From: Pseudomonadota bacterium
GTDB lineage: Bacteria > Pseudomonadota > Gammaproteobacteria > Steroidobacterales > Steroidobacteraceae
Assembly: GCA_025356075.1 (NCBI GenBank)
Contig: JANXUT010000053.1
Span: 124,001-188,000, forward strand
Direction: 5' to 3'
Length of the DNA stretch: 64,000 nucleotides
Positions within the stretch are counted from its first letter, which is position 1; every line of letters begins with the position of its first letter. Under the pieces are notes generated by a model. It was not told where the DNA came from and did no database searches. It saw only the letters and a program-made list of their open reading frames with translations. The translations under genes were made by a program, and so were the position numbers. Below, one piece after another: positions 1-9,311 of the stretch.

Positions 1-1
1 G

Positions 2-1114
2 AAGCAGCACGAGTCCGTGCTCGGCCTCCTGCGCGCGCTGCCGAAGCTGCTGAAGCAGCGCTTCGGTCGCGTGTTCGTGAGCTTCGGCGAGCCCATCGCG
101 CTCGAGCCGCAGCTCGATGCGCTTGCACCGGGCTGGCGCACCGAGCGCGAGGTGCGCCCGCCGTGGCTTGGCGCCGCAGTCGATCAGCTCGCGCGCACGA
201 TCCAGTGCCGCGTGAACTCGGCCGCGGCGATTTCGCCGGTTGGGCTCCTCAGCCTCTCGCTCCTGTCGATGCCCCGCCATGCCATGGCCGAGGCCGACCT
301 CGTGCGCCAGCTCGAGCTCTACCGCAGCCTCGCGCGGCTCGCCCCGTACTCGGCCGACGTCTGGTGTACCGATGCCGCGGGCCCCGCGATCATCGACTAC
401 GGCCGGGAGCTTGGGATCCTCGAGAGCATCCCGCATCCGCTCGGCGCGGTGGTGCGCATGAAGGAGGAGACCGCGATCCTCTCCGCGTACTACCGCAACA
501 ACATCCTGCACGCCTACGCGCTGCCGAGTCTCATCGCCTGCGCGTTCCTGAACAACGCCGCGATGCGCACCGAGGACGTGCAGCGGCTCGTCTGGCGCAT
601 CTACCCCTACATCGCCCAGGAGCTCTTCCTGCGCTGGGACGAGGCGGAGGTGCCGGCCGTCGTCGAGCGCCTGCTCGGGGCGCTCGCCGAGCTCGGCCTG
701 CTCGATCCCACGGCCGATCGCTCGGTCTGGCGGCGGCCGCGCACCGGCGCGACCGAGGCGGTGCAGCTCTCGGTGCTCGCGAACGCGACGCTGCAGGTCA
801 TCGAGCGCTACTACCTCGCAATCGCGCTCCTCCTGCAGGCCGGGCGCGACGCGATCAACCAGGACGCGCTCGAGAACCGCTGCCACCTGATGGCGAGCCG
901 GATGTCGCATCTTTATGAGCTGCGCTCGCCCGAGTTCTTCGACAAGACGCTGTTCCGGCAGTTTCTGGATCTTTTGCGTGCGCGCAACGTGATTTCGGTG
1001 GTGGCGGGCGGGCGGCTCAGCTACGACGATGAGCTCCTCGCGGTCGCGGCCGACGCGCAGCTGGTGCTCTCCGAGCAGATCCGCCACAGCATCCTGCAAG
1101 TCACTCACGCATAA
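2..1114 (+). CDS. plsB: Glycerol-3-phosphate acyltransferase, C-terminal part (5' end outside window)
   Basis: The reading frame is open from the first complete codon of the window, so this is the 3' part of a gene that begins upstream; about 370 codons are visible. PlsB is the inner-membrane enzyme that puts the first acyl chain on sn-glycerol-3-phosphate in phospholipid synthesis. The visible start carries the family's 'FVSFGEPIAL' segment, which follows the acyltransferase motifs in PlsB (the HX4D motif itself lies outside the window). The rest is the long helical C-terminal region typical of the roughly 800-residue gammaproteobacterial enzyme and absent from small PlsC proteins. A GTG at 17 is an internal codon, not the start. 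The gene ends with TAA. A 240-bp gap separates it from the next gene. Confidence 0.9.
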   Translation, partial: KQHESVLGLLRALPKLLKQRFGRVFVSFGEPIALEPQLDALAPGWRTEREVRPPWLGAAVDQLARTIQCRVNSAAAISPVGLLSLSLLSMPRHAMAEADLVRQLELYRSLARLAPYSADVWCTDAAGPAIIDYGRELGILESIPHPLGAVVRMKEETAILSAYYRNNILHAYALPSLIACAFLNNAAMRTEDVQRLVWRIYPYIAQELFLRWDEAEVPAVVERLLGALAELGLLDPTADRSVWRRPRTGATEAVQLSVLANATLQVIERYYLAIALLLQAGRDAINQDALENRCHLMASRMSHLYELRSPEFFDKTLFRQFLDLLRARNVISVVAGGRLSYDDELLAVAADAQLVLSEQIRHSILQVTHA

Positions 1115-1170
1115 GCCCGCCTCGAAGCGCGGATTTTGCAGTGCAAGATCAAATCACGCTGCGCCGCGTG

Positions 1171-1201
1171 CTGCATAAGCTCGTCGCGGGCGGGCTATAC
1201 T
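1171..1201 (+). promoter_or_regulatory. Candidate promoter for the DUF1302/DUF1329 module
   Basis: TATACT at 1196-1201 matches the sigma70 -10 box at five of six positions. The -35 region (about 1171-1178) is poor. It lies about 150 bp before the first gene of the module, inside the 240-bp gap after plsB. That gap also holds a small palindrome TTGCA-G-TGCAA at 1136-1146 which could be an operator. No experimental support; low confidence. Confidence 0.3.
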
Positions 1202-1354
1202 TCGTGAGCGAAAAGCGCTGCAGCGAACGGCGGCTGGGTGAGAACGCAACAGCCGGGCCGCAGCTTAGGTCGAGCGTCGTCAAGCAGGCACAGAACAATT
1301 GCGCGGAGCGTTGCGAACGTGGTCGCGCACCATCAAAGCCATTTGGGGAAAGCA

Positions 1355-3463
1355 ATGAACAGGCACGTAGCGGGTCCCCGTCACCTCGAGCTTCGCCGTG
1401 CGATCTCATCGGGGCTCGCGCTCGCGGCGCTCGGCTTCGCGGCCAGCGCCGGCGCATTCGAATTCCAGAACGGGCAGCTGACCGGCAGCCTCGACACCAA
1501 CGTGTCCTACGGCGAGGCGTGGCGCGTGCAGAGCCCGAACCTCGAGCTCATCGGCACCGCCGATGGCGGCACCGGGCGTTCGCCGAACCACGACGACGGC
1601 GACCTCAACTACCGCGCCGGCCGCCCGTTCAGCGAGGCTTTCAAGATCACGAGCGAACTCGCGCTCAAGTACCAGAACTACGGCCTCTTCGCCCGGGGCT
1701 CCGCGCTCTACGACTACGCCGTCGAGAGCCAGAGCACGGAACGGACCCCGCTTTCGAAGGCCGCCAAGAACCTGGCCGGCAGCTACGTGCGCCTGCTCGA
1801 CGCCTTTGCCTACGGCAAGTGGCAGATCGGCAGCCATCCCTTCGAGATCCGCGCCGGCAAGCAGATCGTCAGCTGGGGCGAGAGCACGTTCATCCAGGGC
1901 GGACTCACCGCGGTGAACCCGGTGGACGTCTCGGCGCTGAGGGTCCCGGGCGCCGAACTGAAAGAGGGCTTCCTGCCGCAGATGATGGTGCGCACGACGC
2001 TCGGGCTCACGCAGAACACCTCGGTCGAGGCGTTCTACCTGCTCGACTGGCGCCGCACCGAGCCCGAGGCCGACGGCACCTACTTCTCGACCAACGACTT
2101 CGTCTCGGCCGGCGGCACCAAGGTGTTCCTGGGCTTCGGCGCGTACTCCGACAAGGGCACGGACTTCCGGCCGCTGGGTGGACCCTTCATCTCGAACTTC
2201 CAGGCCGTGCCCGAGGGCCCCCGCCTCGACCCGAAGAAGAGCGGCCAGGGCGGACTCGCGTTCAGGTGGTTCCTGCCGAACCTCGGTAGCGGCACGGAGC
2301 TCGGCTTTTACTTCCTCAAGTACGCGAGCCGGCTGCCGCTCATCTCGAGCCGCGCTGGCACCACCGGCGGCATCGCGAACGCCGCGGGAGCGGCGACCTC
2401 GGTCGAGGCGGCGGTGCAGGCGCTCGTCGGTGGCGCGACGCCGGCGGCCGCCATCAACGTCGGTGTCGCGGCCGGGCAGCAGGCCGCGGCCGCGGGCGGC
2501 GGCAACATCACGGCGGCGACGCTCGCGAGCTACGCCACCGTCGGCGTCAACACGCTGCGGGCCGGCGGCACCGCGGCCAACATCGCCTACACCGCCAATG
2601 CGCTCGCCCAGCACGAGTACGCGCAGACCTCGCAGTACTTCCTCGAGTACCCCGAGAACCTGCAGTCGATCGGCGCCTCGTTCAACACGCAGATCGGCAC
2701 GAGCGGCATTGCGCTTCAGGGCGAGCTCACCTACCGGAAGAACACGCCGCTGCAATACGACGACGTCGAGCTCCTGTTCGCGGCGCTGCAGCCGCTCGAG
2801 CAGGGGCTCTTCCCGCTGTCGGCGCCAGGCGTGCCGTTCCCGACGGCCTGCATCCCGCAGATCCCGACCGCGACGCGCTGCGGCCAGCTCACCAGCAACG
2901 GCGCCGGCAACATCATCGAGGGCTTCGGCCGCTACGACCTGTGGCAGTTCCAGATGACGGCCACCAAGGCCTTCGCGCAGGTGCTGGGCGCCCAGCAGCT
3001 GGTGCTGCTCGCGGAGGCGGGCGTCACGGACGTGCCGAACCTGCCGAACAAGACGAGCGGTGGCCCGAACGGGCAGGGCCTCAGGTTCGAGACGCCCGGC
3101 ACCGACGTCTCGGGCAACGCGCCGCTCGCCGCGCTTCAGTTCGGTGAAGTCGAGCCGCAGTCGCGCTTCCCGGACAAGATCTCGTGGGGCTTCGTCGCGG
3201 TCGGTCGGCTCGAGTATTCGAACCTGATAGGCCCCTGGAACGTGGCCCCGCGGCTCGTCTACTCGCAGGACGTGAAGGGCACGAGCCCCGGTCCCGGCGG
3301 CAACTTCATCGAGGGGCGCCACTCGCTCCTCGTCGGCGTCGGAGCCGAGCTCGAGCATCGCTGGCAGCTCGACCTGAGCTACACGCAGTTTGGCGGCGCC
3401 GGGCGCTACAACCCGCTGATCGACCGTGACTTCGTGGCGGCGACCGTCAAGTTCTCATTCTAA
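1355..3463 (+). CDS. DUF1302 family outer-membrane protein
   Basis: Predicted 702-residue exported protein of the DUF1302 family. Members are thought to be outer-membrane beta-barrels and often occur beside DUF1329 genes in bacteria that degrade hydrophobic compounds. I chose ATG 1355 because GGGGAA lies five bases upstream and because the product then begins with a classic signal peptide (basic start, hydrophobic core, cleavage near 'ASAGA' around residue 34). The frame is open further upstream but without a signal peptide. After cleavage the sequence alternates short polar and hydrophobic stretches and ends in Phe ('KFSF'), as barrels do. Residues about 340-450 form an Ala/Gly-rich insert that may be an extracellular loop or plug. 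First gene of a module with the next five. The substrate is unknown. Confidence 0.85.
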   Translation: MNRHVAGPRHLELRRAISSGLALAALGFAASAGAFEFQNGQLTGSLDTNVSYGEAWRVQSPNLELIGTADGGTGRSPNHDDGDLNYRAGRPFSEAFKITSELALKYQNYGLFARGSALYDYAVESQSTERTPLSKAAKNLAGSYVRLLDAFAYGKWQIGSHPFEIRAGKQIVSWGESTFIQGGLTAVNPVDVSALRVPGAELKEGFLPQMMVRTTLGLTQNTSVEAFYLLDWRRTEPEADGTYFSTNDFVSAGGTKVFLGFGAYSDKGTDFRPLGGPFISNFQAVPEGPRLDPKKSGQGGLAFRWFLPNLGSGTELGFYFLKYASRLPLISSRAGTTGGIANAAGAATSVEAAVQALVGGATPAAAINVGVAAGQQAAAAGGGNITAATLASYATVGVNTLRAGGTAANIAYTANALAQHEYAQTSQYFLEYPENLQSIGASFNTQIGTSGIALQGELTYRKNTPLQYDDVELLFAALQPLEQGLFPLSAPGVPFPTACIPQIPTATRCGQLTSNGAGNIIEGFGRYDLWQFQMTATKAFAQVLGAQQLVLLAEAGVTDVPNLPNKTSGGPNGQGLRFETPGTDVSGNAPLAALQFGEVEPQSRFPDKISWGFVAVGRLEYSNLIGPWNVAPRLVYSQDVKGTSPGPGGNFIEGRHSLLVGVGAELEHRWQLDLSYTQFGGAGRYNPLIDRDFVAATVKFSF

Positions 3464-3506
3464 AAGGCGGCCTCGCGCCCCTCGATCGGATTTGGAAGGA
3501 GTTCAC

Positions 3507-4877
3507 ATGCAGATTGCAAAGCTTGCCGCGATTGCCCTGGCGCTGGCCGCGGCCGGCGCCGCCCACGCCGCGATCAGCTCGCAGGAGGCCGCGCGCCTCG
3601 GCGCCGAGCTCACGCCGCTGGGCGGCGAGAAGGCCGGCAACGCCTCCGGCACGATTCCCGCGTGGGACGGCGGACTGTCATCCCCGGCCAAGGCCGGCTT
3701 CCCGAATTTCGTATCGCCCGGCCGGGCGCCTGATCCGTTCGCGGCCGACAAGCCGCTCTTCAAGATAACGCCGGCCAACGTCGCGCAGTACGCCGACCGG
3801 ATGACCGAGGGGGACAAGGCGCTGCTGCGGCAGTACAAGGACACGTTCTTCATGAACGTGTACACGACGCGCCGCAGCGCCGCCTCGCCACAGCGGATCT
3901 ACGACGCGACCAAGCGCATCGCGACGACCGCTACGCTTGCCGCCGGCGGCAATGGCGTGGTCGGCGCGGTCGAGGGCATCCCGTTCCCGATCCCGAAGCA
4001 GGGCGTGGAAGCGTTCTGGAACCACGTGCTCCGCTACCGCGCGGACGCGGCCGAGCGCGAGTCGGGCCAGGCCGCCGTCACGCCGAACGGTGGCTACAAC
4101 ATGGTCAAGTTCCACGACGAGTTCTACGTCGTGTACTCGCTCCCCGGCGCGAAGGAAGCCGACCTCGACAACGTGATCCTGTACTTCATCCAGGAAACGG
4201 TAGCTCCCGCGCGCCTCGCGGGCGAGATCCTGCTGGTGCACGAGACGCTCGACCAGTCGAAGGAGAACCGCCGCGCCTGGATCTACAACCCCGGCCAGCG
4301 GCGCGTGCGCCGCGCCCCGGACGTCGCCTTCGACAACCCGGGCACGGCGGCCGATGGCCTTCGGACCTCCGACCAGTTCGACATGTACAACGGCAGCCCC
4401 GAGCGCTACGACTGGAAGATCGTCGGCAAGAAGGAAATCTTCGTCCCCTACAACGCCTACAAGCTGCACTGGGCGAAGACGAAGGCGGACGATGTGATCA
4501 AGCCCCTGCACATCAACCAGGAGCTCGCCCGCTACGAGCTGCACCGCGTGTGGGTCGTCGACTCGACGCTCAAGCCCGGACAGCGGCACATCTACAAGCG
4601 CCGCACGCTCTACATCGACGAGGACTCCTGGCAGATCGTCGCGATCGACTGCTACGACAACCGCGACCAGCTGTGGCGCGTGCAGGAAGGACACGGCATC
4701 AACTTCTACAACGTGCCGACGTTCTGGACGACGCTCGAGGTGACCTACGACCTGCAGAGCCGGCGCTACCTCGCGCTTGGCTTCGAGGAACGGGTCGACC
4801 GCTCGATCAACTTCGGGATCAAGCGGACGCTGCAGGACTACACCGCCGCCGCGCTCAGGGCGCGCGGGACCCGGTAA
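3507..4877 (+). CDS. DUF1329 family exported protein
   Basis: Predicted 456-residue DUF1329 protein, 43 bp after the DUF1302 gene, the usual partner order. ATG 3507 has GGAAGGA seven bases upstream and gives a clean signal peptide ending 'AGAAHA'. The mature part shows family features: 'GTIPAWDGG' near the N-terminus, then 'YNMVKFHDEFYVVYS', 'RRAWIYNPGQRRVRRAP' and 'ELARYELHRVWVV'. The fold resembles the lipoprotein-carrier LolA/LolB type, so a role in carrying a hydrophobic molecule across the periplasm is plausible, but that is inference from family context. There is no lipobox cysteine at the signal cleavage site, so it should be soluble in the periplasm or attached to a partner. Confidence 0.85.
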   Translation: MQIAKLAAIALALAAAGAAHAAISSQEAARLGAELTPLGGEKAGNASGTIPAWDGGLSSPAKAGFPNFVSPGRAPDPFAADKPLFKITPANVAQYADRMTEGDKALLRQYKDTFFMNVYTTRRSAASPQRIYDATKRIATTATLAAGGNGVVGAVEGIPFPIPKQGVEAFWNHVLRYRADAAERESGQAAVTPNGGYNMVKFHDEFYVVYSLPGAKEADLDNVILYFIQETVAPARLAGEILLVHETLDQSKENRRAWIYNPGQRRVRRAPDVAFDNPGTAADGLRTSDQFDMYNGSPERYDWKIVGKKEIFVPYNAYKLHWAKTKADDVIKPLHINQELARYELHRVWVVDSTLKPGQRHIYKRRTLYIDEDSWQIVAIDCYDNRDQLWRVQEGHGINFYNVPTFWTTLEVTYDLQSRRYLALGFEERVDRSINFGIKRTLQDYTAAALRARGTR

Positions 4878-4946
4878 GGCCTCGCCAGGACCGCCGAGCG
4901 CGATGAACCGGTCGGCGCCAGTGGACCGGTTCGAAGGACTGGGGCG

Positions 4947-5984
4947 ATGCTGAAGCCGTGGCTCGGCTGCACGCTGGCCGCGGCCCTCGCCGCGTCTGGC
5001 GCGCGTGCGGAGGCGCCGACGCCCGCCGTCATCGCGCCGCTCGCCGTCCGCTCGCTGCTCCTCGACGTCACCGCCGTTCCCGGCGGCGGCCTCGTCGCGG
5101 TCGGCGAGCGCGGCCACATCCTCACGAGTGCCGACGGCAACACCTGGTCGCAGGCACCGGCGCCGGTACGCTCCGGCCTCACCGCGGTCCGCTTCGCCGA
5201 CCCGAAGCACGGCTGGGCGGTCGGCCACGACGAGGTGATCCTCGCGACCAGCGACGGCGGCGCGAGCTGGCGGCTTGCCCACTTTGCGCCGGAGCGCCAG
5301 CAGCCGCTCCTCGCGGTGTCCTTCGCCGACGCGAGCCACGGCCTTGCGATCGGCGCGTTCGCGACGATCTACGCAACCGATGATGGCGGGGCGAACTGGA
5401 CGGCGCGCGAATTCGCGCCGCGCGCGCTCAAACTCGCGCTCCCCAAGGGCGCGACCAAGCCCGGTGCCAATCCCTCCGCCGAGGCGATGCGCGAGGACGA
5501 GGGCATCACGCAGCCGCACCTGAACGCGATCGCGGCGGGCGGCGACGGGGCGCTCTACCTCGCCGCCGAGGCGGGGCACCTCTACCGCTCGGCGGACGGC
5601 GGGCGGGGCTGGGACGAGCTCCCCTCGCCCTACGAGGGCTCGTTCTTCGGGCTCCTGCCGCTCGAGGGCACGCACCTGCTCGTCTTTGGGCTGCGCGGCC
5701 ACCTCTACCGCAGCGACGACAGCGGCCACAGCTGGCGCCAGCTAGAGAGCCACACCAAGGCGCTCCTCGCCGGCGGCACGCGCCTCGCCGACGGCACCAT
5801 CGTCATCGTCGGGCTCGCCGGCACCGTGCTCGTGAGCCGCGACGGTGGGCAGAGCTTCGCGCTCCGCCAGCAAGCCGACCGCAAGGGCTTCGATGCGGTG
5901 GCGCCGGCCGGTGCCGGGGTCGCGATCGTGGGCGAGGCGGGCGTGCGGTTCCTGCCGCGCGCCGCGCTCGAGGCGGGAGGCTAG
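4947..5984 (+). CDS. YCF48/BNR-repeat exported beta-propeller
   Basis: Predicted 345-residue exported protein of repeated 'S.DGG..W' units: 'SADGNTW', 'TSDGGASW', 'ATDDGGANW', 'RSADGGRGW', 'RSDDSGHSW' and 'SRDGGQSF'. This is the BNR/YCF48 (HCF136-like) pattern, which folds as a six- or seven-bladed propeller. ATG 4947 gives a signal peptide with cleavage near 'ARAEA'. In the plant photosystem the relative HCF136 is an assembly factor. Here its fixed position between DUF1329 and an RND transporter suggests a periplasmic scaffold for that transporter (inference). The stop codon is one base before the transporter start, so the two are translationally coupled. Confidence 0.85.
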   Translation: MLKPWLGCTLAAALAASGARAEAPTPAVIAPLAVRSLLLDVTAVPGGGLVAVGERGHILTSADGNTWSQAPAPVRSGLTAVRFADPKHGWAVGHDEVILATSDGGASWRLAHFAPERQQPLLAVSFADASHGLAIGAFATIYATDDGGANWTAREFAPRALKLALPKGATKPGANPSAEAMREDEGITQPHLNAIAAGGDGALYLAAEAGHLYRSADGGRGWDELPSPYEGSFFGLLPLEGTHLLVFGLRGHLYRSDDSGHSWRQLESHTKALLAGGTRLADGTIVIVGLAGTVLVSRDGGQSFALRQQADRKGFDAVAPAGAGVAIVGEAGVRFLPRAALEAGG

Positions 5985-5985
5985 C

Positions 5986-8355
5986 GTGGCGCACGGCACC
6001 TCCGAGCCCGATTTCGTCAAGAAGCTCGAGCCGTACGTGTTCGGGTACCGGGTGCCCGTGCTCGTTGTGTTCGTCGTGCTGACGCTCCTCTTCGGCGCCT
6101 TCGCCGTGCGCGGGCTGCACATCGACACGCGCTTCACCAAGCAGCTGCCGCGCCAGCACGAGTACATGCAGACCTACCTGCAGCACCAGGAGGAATTCGG
6201 CGGCGCCAACCGCGCGCTGATCGCGCTGATCGCCCGCGACGGCAACATGTTCTCGGCCGAGTTCCTGCAGGCGCTCAAGCTCGCCACCGACGAGGTGTTC
6301 TTCATCCCGGGCGTCGACCGCTCGCGCGTCCAGTCGCTGTGGACGCCGAACACGCGCTACACCGAGGTCGTGGAGGGCGGAATCCAGGCAGGGGACGTGA
6401 TCCCGTCCGGCTTCCAGCCGACGCCGGAGGGACTCGCGCAGGTCCGCGACAACATCAGGAAGGCCGGCATCGTCGGCCGCCTAGTCGCGAACGACTACTC
6501 CGGCGCGATAGTCGCCGCGCAGCTCCTCGAGCAGGACCCGGAGACCGGCAAGCCCGTCGACCTCATCCGCATCGGCGATGCGCTCGAGAAGGTGCGGGCG
6601 CGGATCGAGGCGGGCGATCCTTCGGCCGGCATCGCGCCGCACCACATCGACGTGCACGTCATCGGCTTCGCCAAGGTCGTGAGCGACATCGCCCACGGCG
6701 CGCTCTCGGTCGCGATCTTCGCCGTCGCGACGGTGCTGCTGACGTTGCTCGCGGTGTGGGTCTTCACGGCGTCGTTCCGGATCGCGCTCGTGCCCGTCGT
6801 CTGCTCGATCGTCGCGGTCGTCTGGCAGCTCGGGCTCCTCGTGATCCTCGGCTACGGCGTCGACCCGCTCGGCATACTGGTGCCGTTCATCATCTTCGCG
6901 ATCGGCGTCTCGCACGGCGTGCAGAAGATCAGCGCCGTCGGCGATGCGGCGCTCGATGGCGTCGATGGCAACGAGGCGGCCAGGCGCACGTTCAGGCTTC
7001 TGTTCGTGCCGGCCATCGTCGCGCTCCTCGCCGACCTCGTCGGCTTCGTGACGATCCTCGCGATCCCGGTCGAGGTGATCCGCGAAATGGCCATCACCGC
7101 GAGTCTGGGTGTGGGCGTCGTCATCCTCACCGACCTCATCCTCCTGCCGATCCTCGTGTCGTTCGCGCATTTCGACAAGGGCTACGCCGGGCGCATCAGG
7201 AAGCGCCAGGCGCTCGGCGTGCCGGTGTGGCACGTCATGTCGCAGGTGGCGCGGCGGCCCGTCGCGCTGGCATTGATCGGTGCGGCGGTTGTGCTCGCGA
7301 TCCTCGGCTTCGTGAAGGGCCGCGAGACACCGATCGGCGACACGGCGGCGGGCGTCCCGGAGCTCAGGGCGAGCTCGCGCTACAACCGCGACACCGACGT
7401 CATCACCAAGAAGTTCTCGATCGGCACCGACATCATCAACGTGATCGCGGAAACCGCGCCCAACGGCTGCGTGGACTTCGAGGTCATGCGCACGATCGAT
7501 GACCTCGCCTGGCGCATGGCCAATGTGCCTGGCGTCCGTGACGTGATGAGCCTGCCAGGCGTCTCGAAGATGGTCAGCGCCGGCTGGAGCGAGGGGAACC
7601 TGAAGTGGCGGAACCTGCCGCGCAATACCCAGGCGCTCGTGCAGGCGCAGGGCTACATCGACACGAGTACGGGACTCCTCAACAAGGACTGCAGCGTGAT
7701 GCCGGTGATGCTGTTCCTGTCCGACCATCGTGCCGAGACGATCGAGCGCGTGGTCGCGGCGGTCAAGGCGTTTCGCGCCGCGACGCCCGGTGACACGGTC
7801 AGGTTCAGGCTCGCGACCGGCAACGTGGGCGTCATGGCCGCGCAGAACGAGGAAGTGCGGGCCAAGGAGATCCCGATCCTCATCTACCTCTTTGCCGCGA
7901 TTGGCGTGATGTGCTTCCTGACGTTCCGCTCGCTGACCGGCACCGTGCTCGTGATGCTCCCGCTCGCGCTCGTCTCGATCCTCGCCTACGCCGTCATGGC
8001 GCTCGTCGGCATCGGCCTCAAGGTCACGACGCTGCCGATGGTCGCGCTCGGTGCCGGCATCGGCGTCGACTACGGCATCTACCTGTTCAGCCGCATGCAG
8101 GGCTTCCTGCGCGCCGGGCTCTCGGTGCACGACAGCTACCTGCAGACGCTCAGGGTGACGGGCGCGAGCATCCTCTTCACCGGCGCCACGCTCGCGATCG
8201 GCGTCGCGACGTGGGTGTTCTCGCCGCTCAAGTTCCAGGCCGACGTCGGGCTCATGCTGACCTTCATGTTCGTCGTCAACATGCTGGCCGCGATGCTGCT
8301 CCTGCCGGCGCTCGCTGCCTGGTTCGTGCGCCCGCCGCCGCCGGGCCCGGCGTGA
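5986..8355 (+). CDS. RND/MMPL-family transporter
   Basis: Predicted 789-residue inner-membrane transporter of the RND superfamily (MMPL/'predicted exporter' type, COG1033-like). I chose GTG 5986 because GGCGGGAGG lies just upstream and the previous gene stops at 5984. About 12 membrane helices fall into the family's 1+5 / 1+5 pattern: one near residues 20-40, five between about 240 and 410, one near 425, then five from about 635 to the end. The two large periplasmic loops fall where expected. Each half carries a sterol-sensing-like 'GVSHGVQ' or 'GVDYGIYLF' segment after a glycine-rich helix. Members of this branch move hydrophobic lipids such as hopanoids or steroids. The direction of transport and substrate cannot be read from the sequence. 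Confidence 0.88.
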   Translation: MAHGTSEPDFVKKLEPYVFGYRVPVLVVFVVLTLLFGAFAVRGLHIDTRFTKQLPRQHEYMQTYLQHQEEFGGANRALIALIARDGNMFSAEFLQALKLATDEVFFIPGVDRSRVQSLWTPNTRYTEVVEGGIQAGDVIPSGFQPTPEGLAQVRDNIRKAGIVGRLVANDYSGAIVAAQLLEQDPETGKPVDLIRIGDALEKVRARIEAGDPSAGIAPHHIDVHVIGFAKVVSDIAHGALSVAIFAVATVLLTLLAVWVFTASFRIALVPVVCSIVAVVWQLGLLVILGYGVDPLGILVPFIIFAIGVSHGVQKISAVGDAALDGVDGNEAARRTFRLLFVPAIVALLADLVGFVTILAIPVEVIREMAITASLGVGVVILTDLILLPILVSFAHFDKGYAGRIRKRQALGVPVWHVMSQVARRPVALALIGAAVVLAILGFVKGRETPIGDTAAGVPELRASSRYNRDTDVITKKFSIGTDIINVIAETAPNGCVDFEVMRTIDDLAWRMANVPGVRDVMSLPGVSKMVSAGWSEGNLKWRNLPRNTQALVQAQGYIDTSTGLLNKDCSVMPVMLFLSDHRAETIERVVAAVKAFRAATPGDTVRFRLATGNVGVMAAQNEEVRAKEIPILIYLFAAIGVMCFLTFRSLTGTVLVMLPLALVSILAYAVMALVGIGLKVTTLPMVALGAGIGVDYGIYLFSRMQGFLRAGLSVHDSYLQTLRVTGASILFTGATLAIGVATWVFSPLKFQADVGLMLTFMFVVNMLAAMLLLPALAAWFVRPPPPGPA

Positions 8356-9164
8356 GGCGGCGGCACGCTCCGCAACCGCTCGCAGCCCTCGTCGCGACCC
8401 TGCTCGGCATCGCGGCAGCGCACGGTGCCCCGGCGCCGCCGGCCGGGGACTTCATCAGCGTCTACGAGAAACCCGCGACCGCCGACTACGACATCTACTA
8501 CGAGGAACTCGAGCGCCGGCATTTCCTCGAGTCGGTCGCGGCCGAGCTCAACCGCGTGCTGGTGCTGCCCGCGCCCGTCACGCTCAAGACGGCCGAGTGC
8601 GGCCACAGCACCACGTCCTGGTCCCCCGACAGCCGCACCGTCACCGTCTGCTACGAGTTCCTCGATGCGGTGCTCGCGATCGCCGGGGAGTCGGCGGCTA
8701 CGCAGCCGCGCGCCGAGCAGCTCTTCTCGGGCGCGGTCACGTTTGCGCTCTTGCGCGAGGTGGGCGAGGCGCTGACCGGCCTCTACACACTGCCGGTGCC
8801 CAACGGCGCCGGCGTCGCCGGGGATGAGTTCGCGGCGATCACGCTCGCCTCGGCCGAAAGGAGCGGCGATCCGAGCGCGGCCGCGGCCATCGAGTTCTTC
8901 GACGCGGCGCTCGCCAAGCCCGATTCCGGCTTCGAGTACCTCGAGACGCACCACTTCGACCGCTCGCGGCTCGAGACGGTCGCCTGCATCCTCTACGGCA
9001 ACGCCCCGACCAACCACCTGGCCTCGCTCGAGCGGGGCATCGTGCCGAAGAGCCGCGCGCCCGGCTGCGCGGAGGAGGTCGTCGCCCTCGCGACGCGCTG
9101 GGATCGGTTCCTGAAGGCGCACACGCGTGCGAGCGCGCCGCCCGGGCCCGGCTCCCACCGGTAG
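8352..9164 (+). CDS. DUF4344-like exported protein with degenerate metallopeptidase motif
   Basis: Predicted 270-residue exported protein. GTG 8352 overlaps the transporter stop (GTGA) and gives a signal peptide ending 'GAPAPP'. The middle and end match the DUF4344 putative metallopeptidase pattern: 'VTVCYEFLDAV', then the position of the zinc motif, then 'LYGNAP' and 'RAPGCAEEV'. In active family members the central motif reads HExGH. Here residues 135-139 read R-E-V-G-E, so both zinc-binding histidines are gone (8754-8768). The protein is therefore probably not a peptidase, and may instead bind a partner of the transporter. Family assignment rests on pattern recognition and is moderately sure; loss of HExxH is seen directly. 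Confidence 0.65.
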   Translation: MRRRHAPQPLAALVATLLGIAAAHGAPAPPAGDFISVYEKPATADYDIYYEELERRHFLESVAAELNRVLVLPAPVTLKTAECGHSTTSWSPDSRTVTVCYEFLDAVLAIAGESAATQPRAEQLFSGAVTFALLREVGEALTGLYTLPVPNGAGVAGDEFAAITLASAERSGDPSAAAAIEFFDAALAKPDSGFEYLETHHFDRSRLETVACILYGNAPTNHLASLERGIVPKSRAPGCAEEVVALATRWDRFLKAHTRASAPPGPGSHR

Positions 9165-9311
9165 CGTCGTTCGCTCGCCTCGGCGCGTCCGCGGCTCTAC
9201 CGGCCGCCGAATGGCTGCGGCAGCGCAAAATCCCTGTGCGCCGCAGCGAAGCCGCGATTGCGGGAGCGCCATGAAGCGGCCATGCTTGAGCCGTCATCCG
9301 GGGAGAGTCGC

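Noticed and set aside
17..19. GTG 17 as the start of plsB
   Set aside because: The frame is open upstream and the family needs over 400 more N-terminal residues; it is an internal valine codon.
1406..3358. Long open frame on the reverse strand across the DUF1302 gene
   Set aside because: Arg-rich low-complexity translation with no motif; a high-GC shadow of the real forward gene. The same applies to long antisense frames over 3678-5729, 6481-8130, 46812-48284, 53046-54968 and 56005-57864.
9214..9247. Eight-base stem before the amidohydrolase gene as an attenuator or riboswitch
   Set aside because: Single stem with an 18-base loop, no T-run and no recognisable riboswitch core.
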